Made by a program: the position numbers and the translations under genes. This document shows positions 1-6,650 of a stretch of 17,204 bases of DNA, one piece after another (within the stretch, counting starts at the first letter, position 1; each line of letters begins with the position of its first letter). The DNA is from an uncultured Collinsella sp. (GTDB lineage: Bacteria; Actinomycetota; Coriobacteriia; Coriobacteriales; Coriobacteriaceae), in assembly GCA_902489855.1 (NCBI GenBank), contig CABUBS010000019.1:1-17204 (forward strand), in the 5' to 3' direction. The notes below the pieces were generated by a model. It had not been told where the DNA came from. It made no database searches and saw only the letters and a program-made list of their open reading frames with translations.

Positions 1-458
1 GGCTTCAGGCCGACCCAGCCGCTCACGATGGCAGAAACCGAGGTGCCCCAGCTCTTGTCGTGCAGACGGCTGTTGAGCGCGCGAAACACGATGGCGGCCA
101 CAAACGGCAGCACAAAGGCCATGTTAAAGCAGTTGGCACCAAAGGACAGGATGCCGCCATCGCCAAAAAGCAACGCCTGCAGGGCCAGAGCAACAGAAAC
201 CGCGATAGTCGCGGCCTCCGGGCCCAGCAGCAGCGCGATGAGCGCGCCGCCGACGGCGTGACCCGTGGTGCCGCCGGGCAGCGGCACGTTGAACATCATG
301 AGCAAAAAGGAGAATGCGGCGCAAATACCCAGGAAAGCCATGTGCTCGCGATCGAGCGTGGCACGCACCTTCTTGATGCAATGGACCCAAACGGGCGCCA
401 TCGCCACCGCCATGACGGCATCGGTCTGCGGGGACAGATAATTATCTGGAATGTGCAT
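1..458 (-). CDS. cbiM: CbiM/NikM-type substrate-binding membrane subunit of a nickel/cobalt ECF transporter, 5' part
   Basis: The first 152 codons are visible and the 3' end lies beyond the left edge. The protein starts MHIPDNYLSP, close to the family signature MHIPDGYLSP. In this family the free N-terminus and His2 help coordinate Ni2+ or Co2+. Later it shows PLPGGTTGHAVGGA and a GDGGILSFGANCFNMAF segment, both typical of CbiM/NikM, between hydrophobic membrane helices. The start is fixed by a GGGAGG ribosome-binding site 8 nt upstream. In this family the subunit works with an EcfT-like protein (CbiQ) and an ATPase (CbiO), presumably encoded just outside the window. Residue 6 is Asn where Gly is usual. 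The protein alone does not tell nickel from cobalt, but the NikR-like operator upstream favours nickel. Family assignment is firm; the metal is inference. Confidence 0.9.
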   Translation of the reverse strand, partial: MHIPDNYLSPQTDAVMAVAMAPVWVHCIKKVRATLDREHMAFLGICAAFSFLLMMFNVPLPGGTTGHAVGGALIALLLGPEAATIAVSVALALQALLFGDGGILSFGANCFNMAFVLPFVAAIVFRALNSRLHDKSWGTSVSAIVSGWVGLK

Positions 459-515
459 ATACGCCTCCCGGTTGTCGGCGCACAGAATTGCAACGCCGCT
501 TGAATCACCTTGCCA

Positions 516-543
516 GTGTTACGTATTGTTATATTCGTAACAC
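516..543. promoter_or_regulatory. NikR-like operator palindrome
   Basis: A perfect inverted repeat GTGTTAC-N14-GTAACAC spans 28 bp; the matching arms extend one more base to GTGTTACG/CGTAACAC. It lies just downstream of the predicted -10 of the cbiM promoter, about +4 to +31 of the transcript, where a bound repressor would block transcription. NikR operators have half-sites of this spacing (E. coli GTATGA-N16-TCATAC, also 28 bp). From memory, a GTGTTAC/GTAACAC form has been described in other NikR regulons. No nikR gene is in the window, so the regulator's identity is inference. Confidence 0.7.
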
Positions 544-553
544 GCCGCGGGCT

Positions 554-582
554 ATCATAGCAAAACGGCGCGCTGCCGACAA
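554..582 (-). promoter_or_regulatory. Putative sigma-70-type promoter of cbiM
   Basis: On the minus strand, TTGTCG (-35, 577-582) and TATGAT (-10, 554-559) are separated by exactly 17 bp. Transcription would start near 547, just before the NikR-like palindrome, leaving a leader of about 90 nt before the cbiM start. The -35 hexamer coincides with the loop of the pheT terminator, so the two signals share DNA. Confidence 0.6.
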
Positions 583-596
583 AGCAGCACGCCGTT
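561..596 (-). terminator. Rho-independent terminator after pheT
   Basis: The arms at 565-576 and 584-595 form a 12-bp stem with one G-U pair and a 7-nt loop. On the minus strand the stem is followed by TTTT. It lies about 110 nt past the pheT stop and ends the pheS-pheT transcript just before cbiM. The stretch 600-704 between it and pheT shows no further convincing element. Confidence 0.75.
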
Positions 597-704
597 ATGT
601 AATGCGTACGTCATATATGAAGGCTCAGCGATGCCTTATACCGAGGATAGCAGTCACATAAGACTCGGCGGCAACCACCGCTAACCCATACCCCAGCGCA
701 AGCC

Positions 705-3158
705 CTAGCCGCGGACCTCGCCGTTTACGCCCTTGCACACCTTGGTGACGATCTTCTGGTGCGCCTTCTCGACCTCTTCGCTGGTGAGCGTGTGGTCGTC
801 GGAGCGATACGTAAGCGCAAAGGCCATGGACTTCTTGCCCGCTCCGATGCGGACCGGATCGCGGTAGACGTCGAACAGGCGCACGCCCTCGAGCAGCTTG
901 CCGCCGGCGCTGGTGATGCGGCGCTCAAGATCCTCGCAGGTCACGGTGTTGTCGACCACGATAGCAAGGTCATGCTCAACGGCCGGGTACTGCGAGAACT
1001 CGCGGTAGTTCTCCTGATTGCGGGCACCCTTGATCAGCTTGTCCAGATCGAGCTCAAAGGCAACGACGACCTCATCGATGCCCATTGCCTCGCGCGCCTC
1101 GGGGTGAATCTCGCCAACCCAGCCCAGCACGGTACCGCTGGACAGAACCTCGGCGGCGCGACCCGGCTGCAAGAAGGCATAGCCCTCGCCCTCGGCGGGA
1201 CGGAAGCGAACCTTCTCGATGCGCAGCTGAGCAAGCAGCTCCTCGACAATGCCCTTGCCAAAGAAGAAGCGCAGCTTACGGTACTTCATGTTCCAGGACT
1301 GCTCGCTCCACTGGCCCGACAGCACGCCCGCTACGGACTTGGTCTCCTTGGGCAGGCTGGCGTTCTCGCGACCGTGGAACAGGCTGCCGACCTCGTACAG
1401 ATGCACGTTGGGCGTGCCGTGGGCCTCGTTGTAGGCCACAGACTGCAGCAGACCCGGCAGCAACGAGCGGCGCATCTCGGTCTGCTCGGCCACCAGCGGG
1501 TTCATGAGCACCACGGGGCAGCCGCGGCCTTCGGTGGACATGCCGATCTTCTCCAGGTCGCCCGGGGCGGCAAAGCCAAAGGTCGTGGTCTCGTTGAGGC
1601 CGCAGGCGCGCAGGATCTCGCCGACCTTGCGGGTAAGCTTCTGCTCGCGCGTCAGGCCGCCGATGTGGTTCTTGGCAGCCGGGATGGTCGCCGTCACGCG
1701 GCCCATACCCCACAGGCGCAGGACCTCCTCAATCAGGTCAATCTCGCGCGGCAGGTCGGGACGGAAGCTTGGCGGGGTGACCATAAAGTCCTCGCCGTCG
1801 CGCTCGACGGTGCAGCCCAGACGGGTGAGCGAACGCTCGATAAAGTCGGGCTCGATGTCGGCGCCGCAGATGGCGTGCACGCGGGCCAGGCGCAGCTTAA
1901 TGCTGTCGATGGTCTTGGGCGCGGGGAAAACGTCGACATAGCCGGGAGCAACCTCGCCGCCGGCGATCTCCTCGATGAGCGCGCAGGTAACGTTGGCGAC
2001 ATCCACGCAGCCGGTCTCGTCAACCTGACGCTCAAAGCGAATGGAGGCATCGGAGATCAGCGACAGATCGCGGCTGGTGTGCGAGGTGCGACCGGCGTTG
2101 AAGCAGGCGCTCTCGACCATCACGTCAACGGTGTCGTCCTCGATCTCGGAATCCATGCCGCCCATAACGCCGGCCAGCGCCACGGGGCGCTCGCCGTCGG
2201 TGATCAGGCCCATGCCGGCGTCGAGCGTGCGCTCCTCGCCGTCGAGCGTCGTGAACTTCTCGTCCTGCTGGGCGGCGCGCACCACCACGCGGCGACGGTC
2301 CTCGCGCTCGGCGAAGGTGTCGAGGTCGAAGGCATGCAGCGGCTGACCGGTGAGCATCATCACGTAGTTGGTGATGTCGACGATGTTGTTGTGCGGGCGC
2401 ACGCCCAGGGCATTGAGGCGCTTGACCATCCAGTCGGGCGACGGGCCCACCTTAACGTTGCGCACGATGCGGGCGACATAGCGGTCGCACAGGCCCTCGT
2501 CGGCAATCTCGACCGAAAGCTCGTCGGCCGTCGCGCGGCCGGTCTCGGCCTTAATGGCGGGCAGCTCAACGTGAAAATCGCGGTCGAAGATGGCGCCGGT
2601 CTCGCGGGCCATGCCGATCATGGACAGGCAGTCGGGGCGGTTGGGCGTGATCTCGCAGTCGAGCACGGTGTCGCTGGAGCCCACATACTCGGCAAACGGC
2701 ATGCCGCAGGGCGTATCCTCGGGCAGAATCATAATGCCGGAGTGATCGCCGCCCAGGCCGAGCTCGCGCGCGGAGCAGTTCATGCCCATGGACACGACGC
2801 CGCGGAGCTTGCTCTTTTTGATCTTGACGTCGCCGGGCAGCACGGCACCGATCATGGCCGTGACGATGTGGTCGCCGGCCTCGAAGTTCTGCGCGCCGCA
2901 GACGATCTGCAGCGGGGCGGGGTTGCCGTCGGCGTCGAGGTTCTTGTCGCCCACGTCGACCGAGCACACATACATGTGGTCGCTATCGGGGTGCGGGGTC
3001 TTGGTGATTACCTTAGCGGTCACCACGTGGTCAAAGGACTCGCCCACGGTGTCGATCGCCTCGACCTCGGTGCCGGTACGGATATATTCGTCCGAAAGGG
3101 TCTTGGGATCCTCCGGAATATCGATCATGGTCTTGAGCCAGTCGTAAGAAACACGCAT
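705..3158 (-). CDS. pheT: Phenylalanyl-tRNA synthetase beta subunit
   Basis: The 817-aa protein has the full bacterial PheT length and starts MRVSYDWLKT after an AAAGGAGAG ribosome-binding site. An EMAP-like tRNA-binding domain covers about residues 42-155. The B3/B4 editing region and B5 domain follow, with the IDLIEEVLRLWG segment typical of the post-B5 part. A ferredoxin-fold anticodon-binding domain closes the protein (about 722-817, SQYPAVEHDLAIVVD onward). With PheS it forms the alpha2-beta2 enzyme that charges tRNA-Phe; the beta subunit carries tRNA recognition and editing of mischarged Tyr. It lies 60 bp after pheS on the same strand and is surely co-transcribed under the T-box leader. 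Nothing is odd about it. Confidence 0.97.
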   Translation of the reverse strand: MRVSYDWLKTMIDIPEDPKTLSDEYIRTGTEVEAIDTVGESFDHVVTAKVITKTPHPDSDHMYVCSVDVGDKNLDADGNPAPLQIVCGAQNFEAGDHIVTAMIGAVLPGDVKIKKSKLRGVVSMGMNCSARELGLGGDHSGIMILPEDTPCGMPFAEYVGSSDTVLDCEITPNRPDCLSMIGMARETGAIFDRDFHVELPAIKAETGRATADELSVEIADEGLCDRYVARIVRNVKVGPSPDWMVKRLNALGVRPHNNIVDITNYVMMLTGQPLHAFDLDTFAEREDRRRVVVRAAQQDEKFTTLDGEERTLDAGMGLITDGERPVALAGVMGGMDSEIEDDTVDVMVESACFNAGRTSHTSRDLSLISDASIRFERQVDETGCVDVANVTCALIEEIAGGEVAPGYVDVFPAPKTIDSIKLRLARVHAICGADIEPDFIERSLTRLGCTVERDGEDFMVTPPSFRPDLPREIDLIEEVLRLWGMGRVTATIPAAKNHIGGLTREQKLTRKVGEILRACGLNETTTFGFAAPGDLEKIGMSTEGRGCPVVLMNPLVAEQTEMRRSLLPGLLQSVAYNEAHGTPNVHLYEVGSLFHGRENASLPKETKSVAGVLSGQWSEQSWNMKYRKLRFFFGKGIVEELLAQLRIEKVRFRPAEGEGYAFLQPGRAAEVLSSGTVLGWVGEIHPEAREAMGIDEVVVAFELDLDKLIKGARNQENYREFSQYPAVEHDLAIVVDNTVTCEDLERRITSAGGKLLEGVRLFDVYRDPVRIGAGKKSMAFALTYRSDDHTLTSEEVEKAHQKIVTKVCKGVNGEVRG

Positions 3159-3218
3159 CTAGCTCTCCTTTCATAAATGCGGCTTTGAGCCGGAAACTGC
3201 AACTAAGAAGAAAGCGTT

Positions 3219-4295
3219 CTAGAACTGGTTCAAGAACCTCATGTCACCAGTCATCAACGTGCGCAGGTCGGGCAGGTCGTAGCGCAGTGCCGCGACGCGC
3301 TCGGCGCCAATACCAAAGGCGAAGCCGGTGTACTTCTCGGGGTCGATGCCGCAGTTGATCAGGACGTTGGGGTCGACCATACCGCAGCCCAGGATCTCGA
3401 TCCAGCCGCTGTGCTTGCAGAAGTTGCAGCCCTTGCCGCCGCACACGTGGCAGCTCACGTCCACCTCGCAGCTGGGCTCGGTGAAGGGGAAGAAGTGCGG
3501 GCGGTAACGCGTCTTGCGATCCTCGCCAAACATGCACTTAACAAAGTAGTCGAGCGTGCCCTTAAGATCGCCAAAGGTGATGCCCTCGTCGACGACCAGG
3601 CCCTCAATCTGGTTGAACTGCGGCAGGTGGCAGGCGTCGGCCGTGTCGGGACGGTAGACGGTGCCCGGGCAGATCATGTAGATGGGCGGCTTCTGCGACT
3701 CCATGGTGTGGATCTGCACGCCCGAGGTCTGGGTGCGCAGCAGCACGTCGGACTCACCGTGAGCGTGAGCCTCGGGATGCGCGACGCTGCCGGGGTTGTT
3801 GTCGACCACATAGAACGTGTCGCGAGCCGAGCGGCTCGGGTGATCCATGGGCGCGTTGAGTGCGGTGAAGTTGTAGTAGGAAGTATCGACCATGGGGCCG
3901 GACTCGACGGTGTAGCCGATGCCGCAGAAGATGTCCTCGGCCTCCTCGATGATCTGCTTGATCAGGTGCTGGTGACCGATCTGCGGACGGATGCCCGGCA
4001 GCGTGATGTCGACGGCCTCGTGCTCGAGTGCGTGCTTGAGGGCGGCGGCCTTCATCTCGGTGGTGCGCTCGTCGAGCATGCCCTCGATCAGCTGGCGCAT
4101 CTCGTTGGCGCGTTTGCCCATCATGGGACGATCCTCGGGAGCGAGCTTGCCCATCATGCGCATCAGGCCGGTGATACGGCCCTTGCGGCCGAGCAGCTCA
4201 ACGCGCGCGGCCTCGAGCTTGGCGGCGTCGTCAGCGCTAGTGACGAGCTCCTTGGCCTCTTCCTCGAGTTTGACCAGATCATCAATCAGACTCAT
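3219..4295 (-). CDS. pheS: Phenylalanyl-tRNA synthetase alpha subunit
   Basis: The 358-aa protein is of normal length for PheS. It has an N-terminal coiled-coil arm (about 1-90) and then the class II catalytic core: HPSRSARDTFY (152-162), RTQTSGVQIHTM (187-198), YRPDTADACHLPQFNQIEG (214-232) and motif 3, GFAFGIGAERVAALRYDLPD (324-343). A CHVCGGKGCNFC cluster (282-293) is a Cys-rich loop found in many PheS proteins. Asn replaces the more usual His in the FHQxEG position. I chose the ATG at 4295 because it gives MSLIDDLVKLEEEAKE, is preceded by AAAGGGAAG, and follows the T-box terminator. An in-frame extension to 4478 would translate the leader and is not real. It catalyses ATP-dependent charging of tRNA-Phe together with PheT. 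Confidence 0.97.
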   Translation of the reverse strand: MSLIDDLVKLEEEAKELVTSADDAAKLEAARVELLGRKGRITGLMRMMGKLAPEDRPMMGKRANEMRQLIEGMLDERTTEMKAAALKHALEHEAVDITLPGIRPQIGHQHLIKQIIEEAEDIFCGIGYTVESGPMVDTSYYNFTALNAPMDHPSRSARDTFYVVDNNPGSVAHPEAHAHGESDVLLRTQTSGVQIHTMESQKPPIYMICPGTVYRPDTADACHLPQFNQIEGLVVDEGITFGDLKGTLDYFVKCMFGEDRKTRYRPHFFPFTEPSCEVDVSCHVCGGKGCNFCKHSGWIEILGCGMVDPNVLINCGIDPEKYTGFAFGIGAERVAALRYDLPDLRTLMTGDMRFLNQF

Positions 4296-4380
4296 GTCTT
4301 CCCTTTCGTCTCTCGCACATCCGCGCTCCGGGACGGCTGACGCCGCCCGATGTTGCGGATGCGCGGCCCGGTTCGGTAAC

Positions 4381-4420
4381 AAAAAAACCGCCCTCGGGCA
4401 TGTACATTGCCCAAGGACGG
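4381..4420 (-). terminator. T-box-controlled attenuator terminator of pheS
   Basis: On the minus strand a 13-bp stem (ACCGTCCTTGGGC pairing with GCCCGAGGGCGGT, two G-U pairs) with loop AATGTACAT is followed by seven T. Its 5' arm lies directly after the T-box core, as needed for mutually exclusive terminator and antiterminator. It lies 85 nt before the pheS start codon. Confidence 0.92.
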
Positions 4421-4662
4421 TTGAATTCCGCGGTACCACCTTGTTTGACCCGGCGGATGTCTGGCCCGCCGTGCCCACTCTGTGCCTCTTGTCGCGAGGC
4501 TCACGGCTTCCCTACTGGGACTTTGCTGCCACTGGCCGCGTGCCCGTTGAGGTCGCTGCTCGGGAGTGAACGCTTGGCCCTTGCCACCGCAGGAAGGCTT
4601 GCAGCCCATGACCTTCCCTCTCTTGCCGGCGACGCGGCGGGCAAAACCCTCTCCGTCAACGC
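4381..4662 (-). promoter_or_regulatory. T-box riboswitch leader (Phe, UUC specifier) of pheS-pheT
   Basis: The minus strand carries the T-box core AAGGTGGTACCGCGG (4428-4442). Its TGGT bulge (4435-4438) would pair with the ACCA end of uncharged tRNA. Upstream, the sequence GCGTTCACTCCCGAGC places a TTC triplet (4568-4570) followed by the usual purine, which fits a phenylalanine specifier. Stem I appears to begin near GTTGACGGAGAGG (about 4660). A weak -10 (TATCCT, 4673-4678) lies just upstream; no good -35 is seen. Uncharged tRNA-Phe should stabilise the antiterminator and switch on pheS-pheT. The T-box core is certain. The exact 5' boundary and specifier register were read by eye. Confidence 0.93.
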
Positions 4663-4799
4663 ATTGGGCTATAGGATAACACATTTCGCGAGCGCATCGC
4701 CGCGTTCCGTTTTGTTCGCGCTGGGTACAAGGCAGGTAGCTGTGCAAACTGGCCGCGCACCCGCCTGCGGCGCTCGGCCTGCGAGATTAAGGATACGGT

Positions 4800-6383
4800 A
4801 TGGGAAAGAAACTCGATAAGAAGGCCAAGGCCGCCGTGGCAAAGGCCGCCAAGGGCGTCAAGGCCGCTAAAGTCGACAAGGCCGTCAAAAAGTTCCGCAA
4901 ACTCGAGGGCAAGCTGTGGACTCGCGAGTACCTGCTCAAGATTGCCGAGTTCGATGGGGCGACGATTGCTCCTGCCAACGGCGCTGCCGCCCGTGCCGAC
5001 GCCATGGGCACGCTTGCCGGCGAGCATCACAAGCTGCTGACCAGCGAGAAGTCCGTTGAGCTCGTACGCTCGTTAGCGCGCGAGACGGTTGCAGGCGGAC
5101 ACGTAGACGACCCGCAGCTGCTCGACGAGATTCGCGTGCTCGGCCGCGACCAGCGCGAGGCAAGCGTTATTCCTACCGAGGAGGCCGAGGCCTGGACCAG
5201 GCTCACCTGCGAGGCCGACGCCGTGTGGCATAAGGCCAAGACGGCCAACGACTGGGCGAGCTTTGAGCCCTATGTGGATAGAATCGTCGCCCAACTTAAG
5301 CATCAGGCCGAACTCATGGACCCCAAGCGCGACCCATACGACGTTTGGCTCGACCAGTACGAGCGCGGCCTTTCTGCCGAGAGCTTCGACGCGTTTTGCG
5401 AGGAGGTCAAGGCCACGGTCGTGCCGCTCGTGCACGCCATCGGCGAGCGCGGCCAGCAGCCCGCTGCCGACTTTTTGCACGCCCGCGTGCCCGAGGCCGC
5501 CCAGCGCGCCATGAGCTTCGACCTGATGAAGCTCGTCGGCCTGAACCTGGACGACACCACGCTTGCCTTTACCGAGCACCCGTTTAGCGAGGGCTTTGCC
5601 GTGGGTGACGCGCGCATCGCGACACACATCTACGAGGACGATTGCATCTCCAACGTCTACAGCATCATCCACGAGGCGGGGCACACCATGTACGAGCTGG
5701 GCGTCAATCCCGCCTATGCGCGCACCTGCCTGGAGGGCGGCACCTCCATGGGCATCCACGAGAGCCAGAGCCGCTTCTTTGAGAACACCGTGGGCCGCAG
5801 CCGTGCCTTTATGGGACCGCTGCTCGAGGTGCTGCGCCGCCACGCACCCGAGGTCTACGGCGACGTCGACGAGGACACGCTCTACCACGCCGTGAACATC
5901 GCGCAGCCTTCGCTGATCCGCACCGAGGCCGACGAGCTCACCTATCCGCTGCACGTTATGGTGCGCTACGAGATCGAGCGCATGCTGTTTACCGGCGAGG
6001 CCACGGCCAAGGACATCCCCGCGCTTTGGAATCGCTTTATGGATGAGTACCTGGGCATTCCCGTTCCCGACGACACGCACGGCTGCCTACAGGATACGCA
6101 CTGGAGCGGCGGCTCGTTTGGCTACTTCCCCACGTATGCGCTGGGCAGTGCCTACGATGCCATGTTTGTGCCGGCCATGTGCCGCGACGGTGTCGACCTT
6201 ACCGGCGCCTGCGCGAGCGGCGACCTGACACCTGTCCGCGCCTGGCTGGGCGAGCACATTTGGCAGTGGGGCCGCGCCAAGGACGCGCCGGAGCTCATCA
6301 AGGGCGCGTGCGGCATGGCGTTCGATGCCCGCTACTACTGCAGCTACCTGCAGGACAAGTTCACCACGCTCTACGAGCTGTAA
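4800..6383 (+). CDS. M32-family metallocarboxypeptidase (carboxypeptidase Taq type)
   Basis: The 527-aa protein matches the M32 family in length and motifs. Zinc-binding HEAGH is at 291-295, and GIHESQSRFFEN (318-329) supplies the third ligand, Glu321. IRTEADELTYPLHVMVRYEIE and GYFPTYALGSAY follow in the usual order. The family consists of cytosolic zinc carboxypeptidases that release C-terminal residues from peptides, with broad specificity and no action on proline ends. No signal peptide is seen. The start has an AAGGA ribosome-binding site about 7 nt upstream. An N-terminal stretch of about 33 residues, almost only Lys, Ala, Val and Gly, precedes the family-like sequence (KLWTREYLLKIAEFDGAT) and is unusual. 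The gene stands alone on the plus strand with its own terminator. No clear promoter is visible between the divergent T-box leader and the gene. Confidence 0.94.
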   Translation: MGKKLDKKAKAAVAKAAKGVKAAKVDKAVKKFRKLEGKLWTREYLLKIAEFDGATIAPANGAAARADAMGTLAGEHHKLLTSEKSVELVRSLARETVAGGHVDDPQLLDEIRVLGRDQREASVIPTEEAEAWTRLTCEADAVWHKAKTANDWASFEPYVDRIVAQLKHQAELMDPKRDPYDVWLDQYERGLSAESFDAFCEEVKATVVPLVHAIGERGQQPAADFLHARVPEAAQRAMSFDLMKLVGLNLDDTTLAFTEHPFSEGFAVGDARIATHIYEDDCISNVYSIIHEAGHTMYELGVNPAYARTCLEGGTSMGIHESQSRFFENTVGRSRAFMGPLLEVLRRHAPEVYGDVDEDTLYHAVNIAQPSLIRTEADELTYPLHVMVRYEIERMLFTGEATAKDIPALWNRFMDEYLGIPVPDDTHGCLQDTHWSGGSFGYFPTYALGSAYDAMFVPAMCRDGVDLTGACASGDLTPVRAWLGEHIWQWGRAKDAPELIKGACGMAFDARYYCSYLQDKFTTLYEL

Positions 6384-6405
6384 GGCATAACCGACACGCC
6401 AACGC

Positions 6406-6447
6406 AAAGGGGACGCCGCGGAACCAATCCGCAGCGTCCCCTTTTTT
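6406..6447 (+). terminator. Rho-independent terminator of the M32 peptidase gene
   Basis: Arms AAAGGGGACGC and GCGTCCCCTTT enclose a further short GCGGA/TCCGC pairing, with one mismatch between them and loop ACCAA. Six T follow. It begins 22 nt after the stop codon. Confidence 0.92.
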
Positions 6448-6448
6448 C

Positions 6449-6478
6449 ACCCAATAACTAGGTACCCAATGACTAGTT
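6449..6478. repeat. Two tandem 15-bp near-identical repeats
   Basis: ACCCAATAACTAGGT (6449-6463) is followed at once by ACCCAATGACTAGTT (6464-6478), with 13 of 15 bases equal. They sit between the convergent peptidase and glmM genes, directly after the peptidase terminator. AACTAG and CTAGTT also form an inverted pair across them. Function unknown; perhaps a remnant of a repeat element or a binding site. Confidence 0.6.
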
Positions 6479-6538
6479 CGTTGACGCTAATGTCTTGGCA
6501 ACGTCATCGAAAACGACCCCAAGCGAGCAAGGTGACGT

Positions 6539-6574
6539 AAAATGAAAGGGCGCTGACCTTCTGATCGCGCCCTT
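6539..6574 (-). terminator. Probable terminator downstream of glmM
   Basis: On the minus strand AAGGGCGC and GCGCCCTT (6546-6553, 6567-6574) form a perfect 8-bp stem with a 13-nt loop, followed by an interrupted T-rich tail (TTTCATTTT). It lies about 75 nt past the glmM stop. The large loop and broken T-tract make it weaker than the others in this window. Confidence 0.55.
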
Positions 6575-6622
6575 GAAATTGAACGTCAGATTGCCGCTCG
6601 GGGCCGTTTGCAGCGTCGAGCA

Positions 6623-6650
6623 GTTACGCGGTTTGGTAAAACCGCGTAAC
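6623..6650. repeat. Perfect 12-bp inverted repeat with 4-nt loop at the glmM stop codon
   Basis: GTTACGCGGTTT and AAACCGCGTAAC are exact reverse complements around GGTA. The right end at 6650 is the last base of the glmM TAG stop codon. On neither strand is the stem followed by a T-run, so it is not a standard intrinsic terminator. It may act as a 3' RNA-stabilising hairpin, a protein site, or part of a dispersed intergenic repeat. Confidence 0.8.

Noticed and set aside
759..3176. Very long plus-strand reading frame (about 805 codons) opposite pheT
   Set aside because: It is the antisense shadow of pheT in a GC-rich gene. It has no ribosome-binding site, and its sequence is low-complexity Ala/Gly/His/Leu/Val without any domain.
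4296..4478. N-terminal extension of pheS into the leader
   Set aside because: It would translate through the T-box core and terminator. The ATG at 4295 has a ribosome-binding site and gives a normal PheS N-terminus.
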